Below, in pieces: positions 54,623 to 63,967 of a stretch of DNA of 64,000 bases. Origin of the DNA: Planktotalea sp. (GTDB lineage Bacteria > Pseudomonadota > Alphaproteobacteria > Rhodobacterales > Rhodobacteraceae); contig NZ_JABBAL010000015.1 of NCBI RefSeq assembly GCF_018607995.1, positions 1 through 64,000 on the forward strand, read 5' to 3'. Numbering within the stretch: position 1 is the first letter of the stretch; every line of letters begins with the position of its first letter. Both the position numbers and the translations under genes were made by a program. The notes beneath the pieces were generated by a model, which saw only the letters and a program-made list of their open reading frames with translations, was not told the origin of the DNA and made no database searches.

Positions 54623-55491
54623 CACTTAAATCTGAAATGGCAGGTTGGTCTGCGGAGGTGGACCAACATTTTATGCGCGTTCTTAGCGGTTTCGCGGATG
54701 TTCCAATCGTGCAAGCGATGCGCTATGCGACGACAGGTGGCAAACGCTTGCGTGCGTTCCTTGTGCGCGAAAGTGCGCGTGTGTGCGGCGCTGATGTTGC
54801 GTGCTCGATTGCGCCGGCCTGTGCGATTGAGGCGCTTCATGCGTACTCATTGGTGCACGATGATTTGCCTTGTATGGATGATGATGATCTGCGTCGGGGT
54901 CAGCCTACGGTTCATGTGAAGTGGGATGATGCCACGGCGGTCCTGTGTGGAGATGCTTTGCAAACGCTGGCGTTTGAGCTGGTGAGCGATCCTGCCTGCC
55001 ATGATGACCCGTTTGTTCGTTCAACCCTGGCTTTGACGCTTGCACGCGCGAGTGGTGCTGCAGGAATGGTTTACGGTCAAGCGCTCGACATCGCAGCGGA
55101 AAGCACGGCGACGCCTTTGAACATCGATGAAATTACAGAGCTGCAAAACGGCAAGACAGGCGCGCTCATTACATGGTCCGCGACAGCTGGTGCGATCCTT
55201 GCCAAAGCTGACACTCAAGCGTTGAAAACCTATGGCGATGCACTCGGTCTCGCCTTTCAAATCGCAGACGACATACTTGATGTTACAAGTGACGCTGAAA
55301 CCCTCGGCAAAGCAGCGCAAAAGGACGCGGAAGCGGGCAAAGCGACGTTCGTGTCGCTGCTCGGTCTAGACGGGGCAAAGAGCCGCGCTGAAATGCTGGT
55401 GGAATCGGCTTGTGATGCACTATCTATCTTCGGAAGCGATGCGGATCATCTGTGTGATGTTGCGCGTTTTGTGATTGAGCGTCGCTCGTAA
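54619..55491 (+). CDS. ispA: Farnesyl diphosphate synthase-type polyprenyl synthetase
   Basis: IspA joins dimethylallyl and isopentenyl diphosphates to geranyl and farnesyl diphosphate. The 290-residue protein has TGGKRLRAFLV, the first aspartate-rich motif in HDDLPCMDDDDLRRGQPT, and the second in LAFQIADDILDVTSD, with both metal-binding clusters intact. It starts with GTG 54619 inside the xseB stop. It supplies precursors for quinones, carotenoids and hopanoids. The next gene is dxs, the first enzyme of the MEP pathway. Confidence 0.93.
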   Translation: MTLKSEMAGWSAEVDQHFMRVLSGFADVPIVQAMRYATTGGKRLRAFLVRESARVCGADVACSIAPACAIEALHAYSLVHDDLPCMDDDDLRRGQPTVHVKWDDATAVLCGDALQTLAFELVSDPACHDDPFVRSTLALTLARASGAAGMVYGQALDIAAESTATPLNIDEITELQNGKTGALITWSATAGAILAKADTQALKTYGDALGLAFQIADDILDVTSDAETLGKAAQKDAEAGKATFVSLLGLDGAKSRAEMLVESACDALSIFGSDADHLCDVARFVIERRS

Positions 55492-55515
55492 CTTACGACT
55501 AAGGGGGCAAGTGAT

Positions 55516-57444
55516 ATGTCTGACCGTCCGAATACCCCGCTTTTGGACCGTGTGAACCGTCCCTCTGATCTCAAACAATTTTCTGATTCCGAACTCGTGT
55601 GCGTGGCGCAGGAATTGCGGTCTGAGACGATCTCGGCGGTATCTGAGACTGGCGGTCACTTGGGTGCGGGACTGGGCGTTGTTGAGCTGACAGTTGCTTT
55701 GCATTCCATTTTCAACACACCCAAGGACAAAATTATTTGGGACGTGGGTCATCAATGCTACCCCCATAAAATCCTTACGGAACGTCGCGATCGTATCCGC
55801 ACCTTGCGTATGAAAGATGGCCTGAGCGGGTTCACCAAACGCTCAGAGAGCGTTTATGACCCCTTTGGTGCGGCACATTCCTCAACCTCAATCTCGGCAG
55901 CCCTTGGCTTTGCTGTTGCGCGTGATTTGGGCGGCGAAGCGCCCGGTGGTCTAGGTGACGCGATTGCTGTGATCGGAGATGGCTCAATTAGTGCCGGTAT
56001 GGCATTTGAGGCGATGAATAACGCAGGTCACTTGAAGAAACGCATGTTCGTGATCCTCAATGACAACGAGATGAGCATCGCGCCCCCTGTTGGTGCGCTG
56101 TCTTCCTATCTCAGCCGACTTTATGCGGAAGAACCGTTCCAAGATCTCAAGACCGCTGCCAAAGGCGCGGTAAGTCTGCTGCCTGAACCCTTCCGCGAAG
56201 GAGCAAAGCGCGCCAAGGATATGCTGAAGGGCATGACTGTTGGTGGCACATTGTTCGAGCAGTTGGGTTTCTCTTATCTCGGCCCCATCGATGGGCACGA
56301 TATGGATCAGCTTTTGCCTGTTTTGCGCACTGTTCAAACGCGCGCGACGGGGCCTGTGCTCATCCATGTGATTACGAAGAAGGGCAAGGGCTATGCACCC
56401 GCCGAAGCTGCGCGAGATAAAGGCCATGCAACGGCGAAGTTTGACGTTCTGACGGGTGAGCAAAAAAAAACCCCATCCAACGCGCCGAGCTACACCAAGG
56501 TTTTTTCAGAAAGCCTGCTGAAGGAAGCTGCCGCCGACGACAAGATTTGCGCTGTCACAGCCGCGATGCCTGATGGCACAGGGCTCAACCAATTTGCAGA
56601 GCGCTACCCGAGCCGGTGTTTTGACGTTGCAATCGCTGAACAGCATGGTGTGACCTTTTCCGCAGCACTTGCCGCTGGCGGGATGAAGCCGTTCTGCACG
56701 ATGTACTCCACGTTCTTGCAGCGTGGCTATGACCAAGTTGTGCATGATGTTGCGATCCAACGCTTGCCTGTGCGTTTCGCGATTGATCGCGCTGGCCTTG
56801 TGGGTGCTGATGGTGCGACACATGCGGGGGCTTTTGATGTTGCTTATCTTGCGAATTTGCCCGGACTCACCGTGATGGCCGCTGCGGACGAAGCGGAGTT
56901 GGTGCATATGGTTGCGACTGCGGTTGCCCATGATGAGGGTCCAATCGCCTTCCGTTTCCCACGTGGGGAAGGTGTTGGAGTAGAAATGCCTGAGAAGGGT
57001 ATTCCACTGGAGATTGGTAAAGGCCGCATGATCCGTGAGGGCAAAGGCGTGGCCATTCTTTCCTTCGGTACACGTCTGAAAGAGGTGGAGGATGCCTGCG
57101 ACGCGCTCGCCGCCAAAGGCATCACGCCAAGCATTGCCGATGCGCGTTTTGCCAAACCTTTGGATCGTGACTTGATCTTGCAACTCGCTCAAGATCATGA
57201 ATCGCTGATCACCATTGAAGAGGGCGTCGTTGGCGGCTTTGGCTCTCACGTAGCGCAGCTGCTCGCAGAAGAGGGCGTGTTCGATACAGGTCTCAAATAC
57301 CGTTCGATGGTTTTGCCGGATATCTTTATCGACCAGTCCAGCCCGCGAGATATGTATACGGTCGCGAAATTAAACGCGGAAGACATCGAGGCGAAGGTGC
57401 TCGACACTTTGGGCATTGCCTCAATCGTTAGTAAGAAAGCATGA
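55516..57444 (+). CDS. dxs: 1-deoxy-D-xylulose-5-phosphate synthase
   Basis: Dxs condenses pyruvate and glyceraldehyde 3-phosphate with thiamine diphosphate, the first and rate-setting step of the MEP pathway. The 642-residue length is normal. It has [40 protein letters not shown] (TPP-binding) and [20 protein letters not shown] (catalytic Glu) with the C-terminal [10 protein letters not shown] and related motifs. It follows ispA by about 25 bases and overlaps the cytochrome P450 gene by four bases. Confidence 0.96.
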   Translation: MSDRPNTPLLDRVNRPSDLKQFSDSELVCVAQELRSETISAVSETGGHLGAGLGVVELTVALHSIFNTPKDKIIWDVGHQCYPHKILTERRDRIRTLRMKDGLSGFTKRSESVYDPFGAAHSSTSISAALGFAVARDLGGEAPGGLGDAIAVIGDGSISAGMAFEAMNNAGHLKKRMFVILNDNEMSIAPPVGALSSYLSRLYAEEPFQDLKTAAKGAVSLLPEPFREGAKRAKDMLKGMTVGGTLFEQLGFSYLGPIDGHDMDQLLPVLRTVQTRATGPVLIHVITKKGKGYAPAEAARDKGHATAKFDVLTGEQKKTPSNAPSYTKVFSESLLKEAAADDKICAVTAAMPDGTGLNQFAERYPSRCFDVAIAEQHGVTFSAALAAGGMKPFCTMYSTFLQRGYDQVVHDVAIQRLPVRFAIDRAGLVGADGATHAGAFDVAYLANLPGLTVMAAADEAELVHMVATAVAHDEGPIAFRFPRGEGVGVEMPEKGIPLEIGKGRMIREGKGVAILSFGTRLKEVEDACDALAAKGITPSIADARFAKPLDRDLILQLAQDHESLITIEEGVVGGFGSHVAQLLAEEGVFDTGLKYRSMVLPDIFIDQSSPRDMYTVAKLNAEDIEAKVLDTLGIASIVSKKA

Positions 57445-58631
57445 GTCTGACGCTCACAAATTTACCGAGCGGCTTTCACCATGACCCTTATCCGCATTAC
57501 GCGCGTCTACGCGAAGACCACCCTGTCTGCGGCCAACCCGATGGATCGTTCATCGTGTCGCGCTACGCCGATCTGGATATGATCTACCGCGATACTGCGC
57601 GCTTTATTTCTGACAAGAAGAAAGTGTTCACGCCGAAATTCGGTACGGACGCTCCGCTGTTTGAGCATCACACGACATCGCTGGTGTTCAATGATCCGCC
57701 GCTGCACACGCGCGTGCGCAAGATCATGGTGGGCGCGATGAACCCGCGCGCTTTGGCGTCAATGGAGCCAGGTTTGGTCACTTTGGTCGACAGCTTACTA
57801 GATGAGATTAGCGAACATAAAGAGGTCGATCTAATCGACGCCTTCGCAGGTGCGATCCCGATCGAAGTTATTGGCAATCTTTTCAACATCCCACGCGAAC
57901 GGCGCGGCCCTTTGCGCGATTGGTCGCTCGCAATCCTTGGCGCGTTAGAGCCGCAATTGTCATCAGAACAAGAAGCGCGTGGTAACAAGGCAGTGCTCGA
58001 TTTCGTTGCTTTCTTGACAGAAATTGTGGCGGACCGACGCATCAATCCGGGCGAACCCGAAACAGATGTGCTCACCCGCCTAATTCAATCCGAGGAAGGG
58101 CGTTTGAGCCCTGTGGAGTTGTACCAAAACTGCATTTTCATTCTGAACGCAGGGCATGAAACGACGACGAACCTGATTGGCAATGCGCTGATGTTACTTG
58201 ACCACGATCGTGTGGCGCGTGCGCGATTGCTTGCTGAACCTGAGCTTATCACAATGGCTGTTGATGAGGTCCTGCGCATGGAAAGCCCCAATCAATTCGG
58301 CAATCGCCTCACAACTGAGGACATGACGTTGCATGGCACCCACATCCCTGCAGGCACGGACCTACATTTGTGCATTGGCGCTGCCAATCGAGACCCTGCA
58401 CAATTCGAAAACCCCGATGTGTTGCAATTGGACCGTCGCCCTAACAAACATCTTGCTTTTGCAGGTGGTGCGCATACTTGCGTCGGCCTGACGCTCGCGC
58501 GGATGGAGGGTCGGATTGCGGTTAGCGAATTCCTTGAGCGTTTTCCGCATTACGAGATTGTAGAGGGTACAGAACGTGCAGGGCGCATCCGGTTTCGCGG
58601 CTTTTCGGTCTTGCCTGCACGCCTAGCCTAG
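57441..58631 (+). CDS. Cytochrome P450
   Basis: A 396-residue soluble bacterial P450. The oxygen-activating I-helix motif is NAGHETTTN (around residue 236), the ExxR is EVLRMESP, and the heme loop is [21 protein letters not shown] with the proximal Cys (around residue 345). All key residues are present. Redox partners are not in the window. It overlaps dxs by four bases (ATGA), so it is made together with isoprenoid enzymes. Hydroxylation of an isoprenoid, carotenoid or fatty-acid product is a plausible role but unproven; I recall the dxs-P450 pair in other roseobacters. Confidence 0.93.
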   Translation: MSLTLTNLPSGFHHDPYPHYARLREDHPVCGQPDGSFIVSRYADLDMIYRDTARFISDKKKVFTPKFGTDAPLFEHHTTSLVFNDPPLHTRVRKIMVGAMNPRALASMEPGLVTLVDSLLDEISEHKEVDLIDAFAGAIPIEVIGNLFNIPRERRGPLRDWSLAILGALEPQLSSEQEARGNKAVLDFVAFLTEIVADRRINPGEPETDVLTRLIQSEEGRLSPVELYQNCIFILNAGHETTTNLIGNALMLLDHDRVARARLLAEPELITMAVDEVLRMESPNQFGNRLTTEDMTLHGTHIPAGTDLHLCIGAANRDPAQFENPDVLQLDRRPNKHLAFAGGAHTCVGLTLARMEGRIAVSEFLERFPHYEIVEGTERAGRIRFRGFSVLPARLA

Positions 58632-58676
58632 TTTTTTCGATTTATTTTCCAAGGATTGACTGCGCGGCTACGTCCT

Positions 58677-59222
58677 ATGATCGTGATGCGCATGAAAACG
58701 GGTGATAAAGAACTAGCTTTGGCTGCAAAAGACGGCGACGCAGATGCGTTTACGCTTTTGTTAGAGCGGTCCTATGATCGCCTGTTTGGTTTGTGTTTCC
58801 GCCTCATGGGCAGCCACGCAGAGGCCGAAGATTTATGCCAAGACATATGTGCTGCCTTGCCTGCGAAGCTCTCGCAGTTTGAGGGCGGATCTGCCTTTTC
58901 GACATGGCTTTATCGTGTGGTTGTGAACGCAGCCCACGACCGCCGTCGCCGCGCGAGTACGCGCGCGAAAGCAGCGCAGGGCTGGGGTGATTGGGAAGTG
59001 AACCGCACCGAAGCGATGCGAGAACAGGCAGAGGCGCAAGATTGGTTGACCCGCGCCGTGGGTACGCTGTCTGATGATTTGCGCGACACGGTTGCTTTGG
59101 TGATGGATGACATGAACCACCGCGAGGTGGGCGAGGTTTTGGGGGTGTCAGAAGGCACGGTAAGTTGGCGCATGAGCGAAGTGAAGAAACATTTAAAAGC
59201 CCTAAAGGAGAGCGAGCAATGA
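58677..59222 (+). CDS. ECF-type RNA polymerase sigma factor
   Basis: A 181-residue sigma-70 family factor of the ECF type, with region 2 (LLERSYDRLFGLCFRLMGSHAEAEDLCQDICAALPAKLSQFEGGSAFSTWLYRVVVNAAHDRRRR) and region 4 (LSDDLRDTVALVMDDMNHREVGEVLGVSEGTVSWRMSEVKKHLKAL). The frame opens at 58656; ATG 58677, 58686 and 58692 are possible starts with no strong ribosome site. The stop overlaps the VWA-protein start (ATGA), so the two are translationally coupled. That is the arrangement of an ECF sigma factor and its membrane-bound regulator. Confidence 0.88.
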   Translation: MIVMRMKTGDKELALAAKDGDADAFTLLLERSYDRLFGLCFRLMGSHAEAEDLCQDICAALPAKLSQFEGGSAFSTWLYRVVVNAAHDRRRRASTRAKAAQGWGDWEVNRTEAMREQAEAQDWLTRAVGTLSDDLRDTVALVMDDMNHREVGEVLGVSEGTVSWRMSEVKKHLKALKESEQ

Positions 59223-61111
59223 GCGATGATTTAGACGATCTCAAAGCTGCGTTTTCCGTAGCAACGCCTGCGCCCGATGCTAAGCGCCGCGTCGAAAATG
59301 TAGCGCTGGCACAAGAAAATTTTGCACGCCTCCAAGGATCGCCGGCCGAAGCACGTCCTATGAAAGACGCTCCAAGCATGGGCGTTTTTGCAAAAGGAAT
59401 ACGTGCGATGTTTGATGCAATATCTTCAAAAGCGGGTCTGACCGCGACGACAGCTTTGGCCGCGTTCGGCCTTGTGATGGTTCTTCCGGTGCTGCGCGAA
59501 GGCCCGCCTAAGGTGTTCACGCCACAGCCAGCTGTTCTCATCGAAGCGCCTGTGCTGGAGGAGCTAATCGCGACTGAACCCGAGGCAGATATGGCCGTCG
59601 GTGCGATAGCGAGTGAGATGGCACCCAGCCCGGTGCCCGCTCCGCGTATGTCGGCAAAGTCTCAAAGCCGCACGCGCGTTGCACCGGGCGCGGGCTTGAT
59701 CGCGGATGCACCTGTGGTCGCGGTTGAAGCGGATACAGAAGCCTTCGCCAGCGTGCCGAAAAACACGTTGAAGGTGACCCGCGAAACGCCTGTGTCTACC
59801 TTTTCGGTTGATGTGGATACAGCCAGTTATTCAATTGTGCGCTCATCTTTGATGAACGGTCAATTGCCACCTGCGGCAGCTGTTCGGATTGAGGAAATGG
59901 TGAACTACTTCCCCTATGACTATGCTGCGCCGAGTGAGGGAGCCTTTGCCACCTCACTTGCTATGATGACGACGCCGTGGAACGAAAGCACGCAGCTTTT
60001 GCGTATCGCGCTGCAAGGCAAAATGCCAGAAGTAGAGGCGCGCCCACCACTAAACTTGGTCTTCTTGATTGATACATCAGGCTCGATGAACCAGCCGGAT
60101 AAATTGCCTCTGCTCAAACAGTCCTTGCGCCTCATGCTTGGTCAATTGCGCGCGGAAGATCAGGTGGCGATTGTCGCTTATGCGGGCAGTGCAGGGCAGG
60201 TTCTTGAACCCACCGCCGCGCGCGAACGCGACACGATCCTTGGTGCGTTGGACAACCTTGCAGCAGGTGGTGGAACCAATGGACAGGCAGGTTTGCAGCA
60301 GGCCTATGCCCTTGCAAAGCAGATGCAAGACGAGGGCGAAGTCAGCCGCGTTCTGCTCGCGACGGATGGGGATTTCAACGTTGGTCTCAGCAATCCTGAA
60401 GCACTGAAAGACTACATTGCGGACAAGCGAGATAGTGGGATGTTCCTGTCTGTTCTTGGCTTTGGCCATGGCAATCTGGATGATGTGACGATGCAAGCTC
60501 TTGCGCAGAACGGCAATGGTCAGGCAAGCTATATTGATAGCCTGCCAGAGGCGCAAAAGGTGCTGGTGGATCAACTCACTGGCGCGTTTTTTCCTATTGC
60601 GAGTGACGTAAAGGTGCAGGTTGAATTCAACCCCGCGACCGTCGCAGAGTATCGTTTGATCGGCTATGAAACCCGTGCGTTAGCACGTGAGGATTTTAAC
60701 AATGACAAGGTGGATGCGGGTGACATTGGTGCGGGCCATCAGGTGACTGCGCTCTATGAGGTCACGCTTGTTGGAAACGAAACGCAAGTGGATGCGCTGC
60801 GTTATGGCGAAAGCAGCGCAGACGGTTCGACAGATGAATTAGGATTTTTGAAGCTGCGGTTCAAAGAGCCGGGTGCGCAGGACAGTCAGTTGATCAAGCG
60901 TGCGATTCCGACGACGCTAGAACCCGACACAGAGCTTGAATTTGCGGCTGCTGTTTCCGGCTTTGGGGAGTTGCTGCGCGGGAGTGTGCGTCTTGGCAAT
61001 TGGTCCTATAAAGAGGCAATCACGGCGGCGAGCAATGCGCGCGGGGAGGATAGTTTTGGCTATCGTGCAGAAGCGATCCAATTGATGCGCTTGGCTGCTT
61101 CGCTCAAGTAG
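59219..61111 (+). CDS. Membrane-anchored von Willebrand factor A domain protein (YfbK-like)
   Basis: A 630-residue protein. A cytoplasmic N-terminus of about 70 residues (MSDDLDDLKAAFSVATPAPDAKRRVEN...) is followed by one membrane helix (about residues 72-92, TALAAFGLVMVLPVL), a Pro/Ala-rich linker, and the periplasmic part: an N-terminal conserved block FSVDVDTASYSIVRSSLMNGQLPPAAAVRIEEMVNYFPYDY, the VWA domain with MIDAS FLIDTSGSMN (about 280), and a DUF3520-type C-terminal domain. It starts in the stop of the ECF sigma gene. The N-terminal size and topology would fit an anti-sigma domain. This is inference; the general family role is unknown. Confidence 0.85.
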   Translation: MSDDLDDLKAAFSVATPAPDAKRRVENVALAQENFARLQGSPAEARPMKDAPSMGVFAKGIRAMFDAISSKAGLTATTALAAFGLVMVLPVLREGPPKVFTPQPAVLIEAPVLEELIATEPEADMAVGAIASEMAPSPVPAPRMSAKSQSRTRVAPGAGLIADAPVVAVEADTEAFASVPKNTLKVTRETPVSTFSVDVDTASYSIVRSSLMNGQLPPAAAVRIEEMVNYFPYDYAAPSEGAFATSLAMMTTPWNESTQLLRIALQGKMPEVEARPPLNLVFLIDTSGSMNQPDKLPLLKQSLRLMLGQLRAEDQVAIVAYAGSAGQVLEPTAARERDTILGALDNLAAGGGTNGQAGLQQAYALAKQMQDEGEVSRVLLATDGDFNVGLSNPEALKDYIADKRDSGMFLSVLGFGHGNLDDVTMQALAQNGNGQASYIDSLPEAQKVLVDQLTGAFFPIASDVKVQVEFNPATVAEYRLIGYETRALAREDFNNDKVDAGDIGAGHQVTALYEVTLVGNETQVDALRYGESSADGSTDELGFLKLRFKEPGAQDSQLIKRAIPTTLEPDTELEFAAAVSGFGELLRGSVRLGNWSYKEAITAASNARGEDSFGYRAEAIQLMRLAASLK

Positions 61112-61135
61112 CCTCACGTGCTGCAGCACGTGAGG
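61112..61135. repeat. Perfect palindrome after the VWA gene
   Basis: The 24 bases directly after the stop codon are a perfect dyad: CCTCACGTGCTG joins CAGCACGTGAGG. There is no loop and no T-run, so it is unlike a standard intrinsic terminator. It could be a regulator site or a bidirectional transcript end between the convergent VWA and hsp20 genes. Confidence 0.55.
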
Positions 61136-61154
61136 TCACCTGTCACGAGATTGA

Positions 61155-61622
61155 TCAGTTAATGGCTTTCGCCTCAACCACATCAGTCTTCACTGCGCCA
61201 GTGCGAGCAATCTCGATTTGGCGCGGTTTCAAGGCTTCGGGCACTTCGCGTGTTAGTTCGATATGGAGCATTCCATCTTCATGGCTCGCCCCTGTGACGC
61301 GCACATGATCTGCCAAATGGAAGCGCCGCTCGAACGCGCGGGTGGCGATGCCACGGTGCAAATAGGTCCGCTTTGTCGCGTCTTCGCCTTTGCGTGCGGT
61401 GACAAACAAAGCGCCTTCTTTCACCTCAACGGACAAGTCTGCGTCGGTAAATCCGGCCACCGCAATAGAGATCCGGTAGTAGTCATCGGAAGTCTTTTCG
61501 ATGTTGTAGGGCGGATATGAATTGGGGCTGACATCGTTGGACATAACGTGGTCCATCATGTCTGCGATTTGGTCAAAACCGATGGATGCACGGTGCATCG
61601 GTGCGAAATCAAAAGTACGCAT
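61155..61622 (-). CDS. Small heat-shock protein (Hsp20/IbpA family)
   Basis: A 155-residue ATP-independent chaperone that binds unfolding proteins. The alpha-crystallin domain is recognised by PPYNIEKTSDDYYRISIAVAGFTDADLSVEVKEGALFVTARKG and HRGIATRAFERRFHLADHVRVTGASHEDGMLHIELTREVPE, with the conserved A-x-x-x-n-G-v-L-type motif (here ASHEDGMLHIEL). The N-terminal DFAPMHRASIGFDQIADMM is typical of IbpA of alphaproteobacteria. Heat-shock control is expected; no ROSE-type leader is obvious. It converges on the VWA gene. Confidence 0.93.
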   Translation of the reverse strand: MRTFDFAPMHRASIGFDQIADMMDHVMSNDVSPNSYPPYNIEKTSDDYYRISIAVAGFTDADLSVEVKEGALFVTARKGEDATKRTYLHRGIATRAFERRFHLADHVRVTGASHEDGMLHIELTREVPEALKPRQIEIARTGAVKTDVVEAKAIN

Positions 61623-61769
61623 GGGTCATCCTCACTTGAGCAATAACAATATGTTAGTGGCCTTCCCATTCGGGACAGGCCGATTCACGCAACCCATCAT
61701 TGGCGCTGCGATGCTATTGATTTGGGGAGGGGGTAAAGTGGTTTCAAGAGGGCGCGATGCCCAAAATAT

Positions 61770-62588
61770 TTAAGGCTTCACAAACTTTGCTCCAGAAATC
61801 GTGCGCCCTTCGATGGTTTCGGCATTACGGCTTTCTTGCAAACCAATAACACTGAAGCGCCCGCGTTCGGCAGCAAGTTCAGCGCGCAAACGCGCGAGCG
61901 GGCTTTCCAAAGCAGTACCAAGTGAAACAGGTGTGCCCTTGACCTCTGCCTTCGCCGATACAACGGAAACGATCTTTGCTGTGTCTCCATCCATGCTGAA
62001 AATAGGTGCCCCCAACGAACCGAAATTTACGTCGCAGGACATCACCAAAACGCCCTTTTGACGCGCCATGACATGGCAAATTTCCTGCAAAGATGGGGCT
62101 TCTAAGCGATCCAATGCGTAAGGCACGACGCCGATCTTGTCGCCTTTCGCGGGGCGTTCGGCCGTCTCAAATGGGATTACTTGCGTGTTGCGGATCGGGC
62201 GATCCAATTCGATCAAAGCAAGGTCATTGCGCACGCGGTCTGTCGTCGCCGTTCCATCGTAGGAATATTCAGGATGCACCACCGCGCGGCGCACATTGCG
62301 ATAGGCGGACGCGCGCCCATCGCGCCATCCTGCAAGAAATTCCATAATATCGTGATCAACCCGCAACCCCGTGTCGCGATCAAACAGACAATGCGCAGCT
62401 GTCAGCACCAAATCAGGCGCAATCAAAGCCCCCGTACAGAAACCTTTTCCGGCCACATCGAGGCGGCCTACAGCTTCCCAACCGCGCGACTCATCGCCTG
62501 TGTTGAGCCGCTTTAGCCCACTGGTTTGCGCATGCGCGCTCGTGGAAAAGGCCAAAGCCCATGCGATCAAAAAGGTGATCCGCGTCAT
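61770..62588 (-). CDS. Trypsin-like serine protease
   Basis: A 272-residue exported S1-family peptidase with a signal peptide (ITFLIAWALAFSTSAHAQ). The catalytic His is in TAAHC (about residue 66), the Asp in RNDLALIEL (about 123), and the Ser in NFGSLGAPIFS (about 185), a diverged form of GDSGGP. The divergent serine loop is seen in relatives in this order, so it may still be active. The GGAGA before ATG 62588 supports the start over 62786. It lies downstream of glcF on the same strand with about 60 bases between. Confidence 0.8.
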   Translation of the reverse strand: MTRITFLIAWALAFSTSAHAQTSGLKRLNTGDESRGWEAVGRLDVAGKGFCTGALIAPDLVLTAAHCLFDRDTGLRVDHDIMEFLAGWRDGRASAYRNVRRAVVHPEYSYDGTATTDRVRNDLALIELDRPIRNTQVIPFETAERPAKGDKIGVVPYALDRLEAPSLQEICHVMARQKGVLVMSCDVNFGSLGAPIFSMDGDTAKIVSVVSAKAEVKGTPVSLGTALESPLARLRAELAAERGRFSVIGLQESRNAETIEGRTISGAKFVKP

Positions 62589-62647
62589 GCCGTCTCCAAA
62601 ATACGTTTCAAACTGGATAGAAACAGGATGAGGCAACAATAAGGCGC

Positions 62648-63967
62648 TTAGCGCAGAATGGGTACTTTTTGTATGCTTGGATTTCCATCCATTTTCGCAG
62701 GGCGGGGACCGCCTGTGGCCCAATCCAGCAGCTCTACCGTGTGAACCACGGGCACGCCAATCGCATAGCCGATTTGCATCATACAACCGATATTACCCGC
62801 TGCGATCACATCAGGGTTCGCGGCCATCAAAGTCTCGACTTTACGCTCTTTGAGCTGCGCAGAGATTTCTGGCTGCATCAGATTATATGTACCTGCAGAG
62901 CCACAGCACAGGTGGCTGTCTTTCGGTTCGACCACGCTAAAGCCGGCCTGCTTTAGTAGGTCTTTTGGCGCCGTCTTGATCTGTTGCCCATGCTGAAGCG
63001 AACAGGCCGCATGATAGGCAACGGTCATCCCAGGCGCACCACCTTCTGGCAGGTCCAGATCTTTCAAAACTTCGCTAACGTCTTTAGCAATAGCGGCAAC
63101 GCGCTTGGCATCCGCCTCAAGTGGATCGCCCTCAAACATGTGACCGTAGTCCTTAACAGTTGTTCCGCATCCCGAGGTGTTGGTTACAATCGCATCAAGC
63201 CCGTTTTCGTCCATCTCACGTGTCCACGCTTTGATATTGGCGGCGGCGGCTTTGTGGCTTTCGCTTTGCTTGCCCATGTGATGCGTTAAAGCGCCACAAC
63301 ATCCTTGCCCTTCTGCGACGACGATTTCGCAGCCGAAGCGGGTCAGTAAACGGATCGTGGCATCATTGATATCCGTATCCAGAGCACGCTGCGCGCACCC
63401 CGTCATCAGGGCCACACGTTTTTTGCGCGTGGCGATTGGAGCGAAGGTCTGCGGATCATCATTGCGACTAACAGGTGGCACTTGTTTCGGGGCTATCGCG
63501 ATCATCGCGCGTAGCCGCTTGTCAGGGATAAATCGCACAAACGGACGCGCCATTTTCGCTCCAAGCAGCGCAACACGAAAGCGCGTGGGATAGGGCAAAA
63601 CCAAAGTAAGTACCCAACGCAAAGCGCGTTCGCTCAGGGGTCTTTTGTAGTTTTCCTCGATGTAGTTTCGCGCGTGATCGATTAAATGCATGTAGTGCAC
63701 ACCAGACGGACAGGTGCTCATGCAAGCAAGACAGCCTAAGCAGCGATCAATGTGCCCAACCGTTTTCGCGTCTGGCTCGCGTCCCGTCTCAAGCATATCC
63801 TTAATCAGATAGATGCGTCCACGCGGGCTATCCAGCTCATCGCCAAGCACTTGATATGTGGGGCAAGTCGCCGTGCAAAACCCGCAATGGACACAGGATC
63901 GCAGGATCTTGTTAGAGCGCTGGATTGAGGGGTCCTGCATTTGAACGTCACTAAACTCGGTCTTCAT
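62648..63967 (-). CDS. glcF: Glycolate oxidase iron-sulfur subunit
   Basis: GlcF is the iron-sulfur electron-transfer subunit of membrane-associated glycolate oxidase, which oxidises glycolate to glyoxylate. The 439-residue protein has two [4Fe-4S] clusters: CVHCGFCTATCPTY and CLGCLACMSTCPSGV near the N-terminus, and two CCG-type domains: GCCGALTHHMG (about 223) and LCCGSAGTYNLMQP (about 355). These are all complete. GGGAGA precedes ATG 63967, and the end of glcE overlaps by four bases (ATGA), giving the usual glcDEF order. This matters for phytoplankton-derived glycolate use. Confidence 0.95.
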   Translation of the reverse strand: MKTEFSDVQMQDPSIQRSNKILRSCVHCGFCTATCPTYQVLGDELDSPRGRIYLIKDMLETGREPDAKTVGHIDRCLGCLACMSTCPSGVHYMHLIDHARNYIEENYKRPLSERALRWVLTLVLPYPTRFRVALLGAKMARPFVRFIPDKRLRAMIAIAPKQVPPVSRNDDPQTFAPIATRKKRVALMTGCAQRALDTDINDATIRLLTRFGCEIVVAEGQGCCGALTHHMGKQSESHKAAAANIKAWTREMDENGLDAIVTNTSGCGTTVKDYGHMFEGDPLEADAKRVAAIAKDVSEVLKDLDLPEGGAPGMTVAYHAACSLQHGQQIKTAPKDLLKQAGFSVVEPKDSHLCCGSAGTYNLMQPEISAQLKERKVETLMAANPDVIAAGNIGCMMQIGYAIGVPVVHTVELLDWATGGPRPAKMDGNPSIQKVPILR

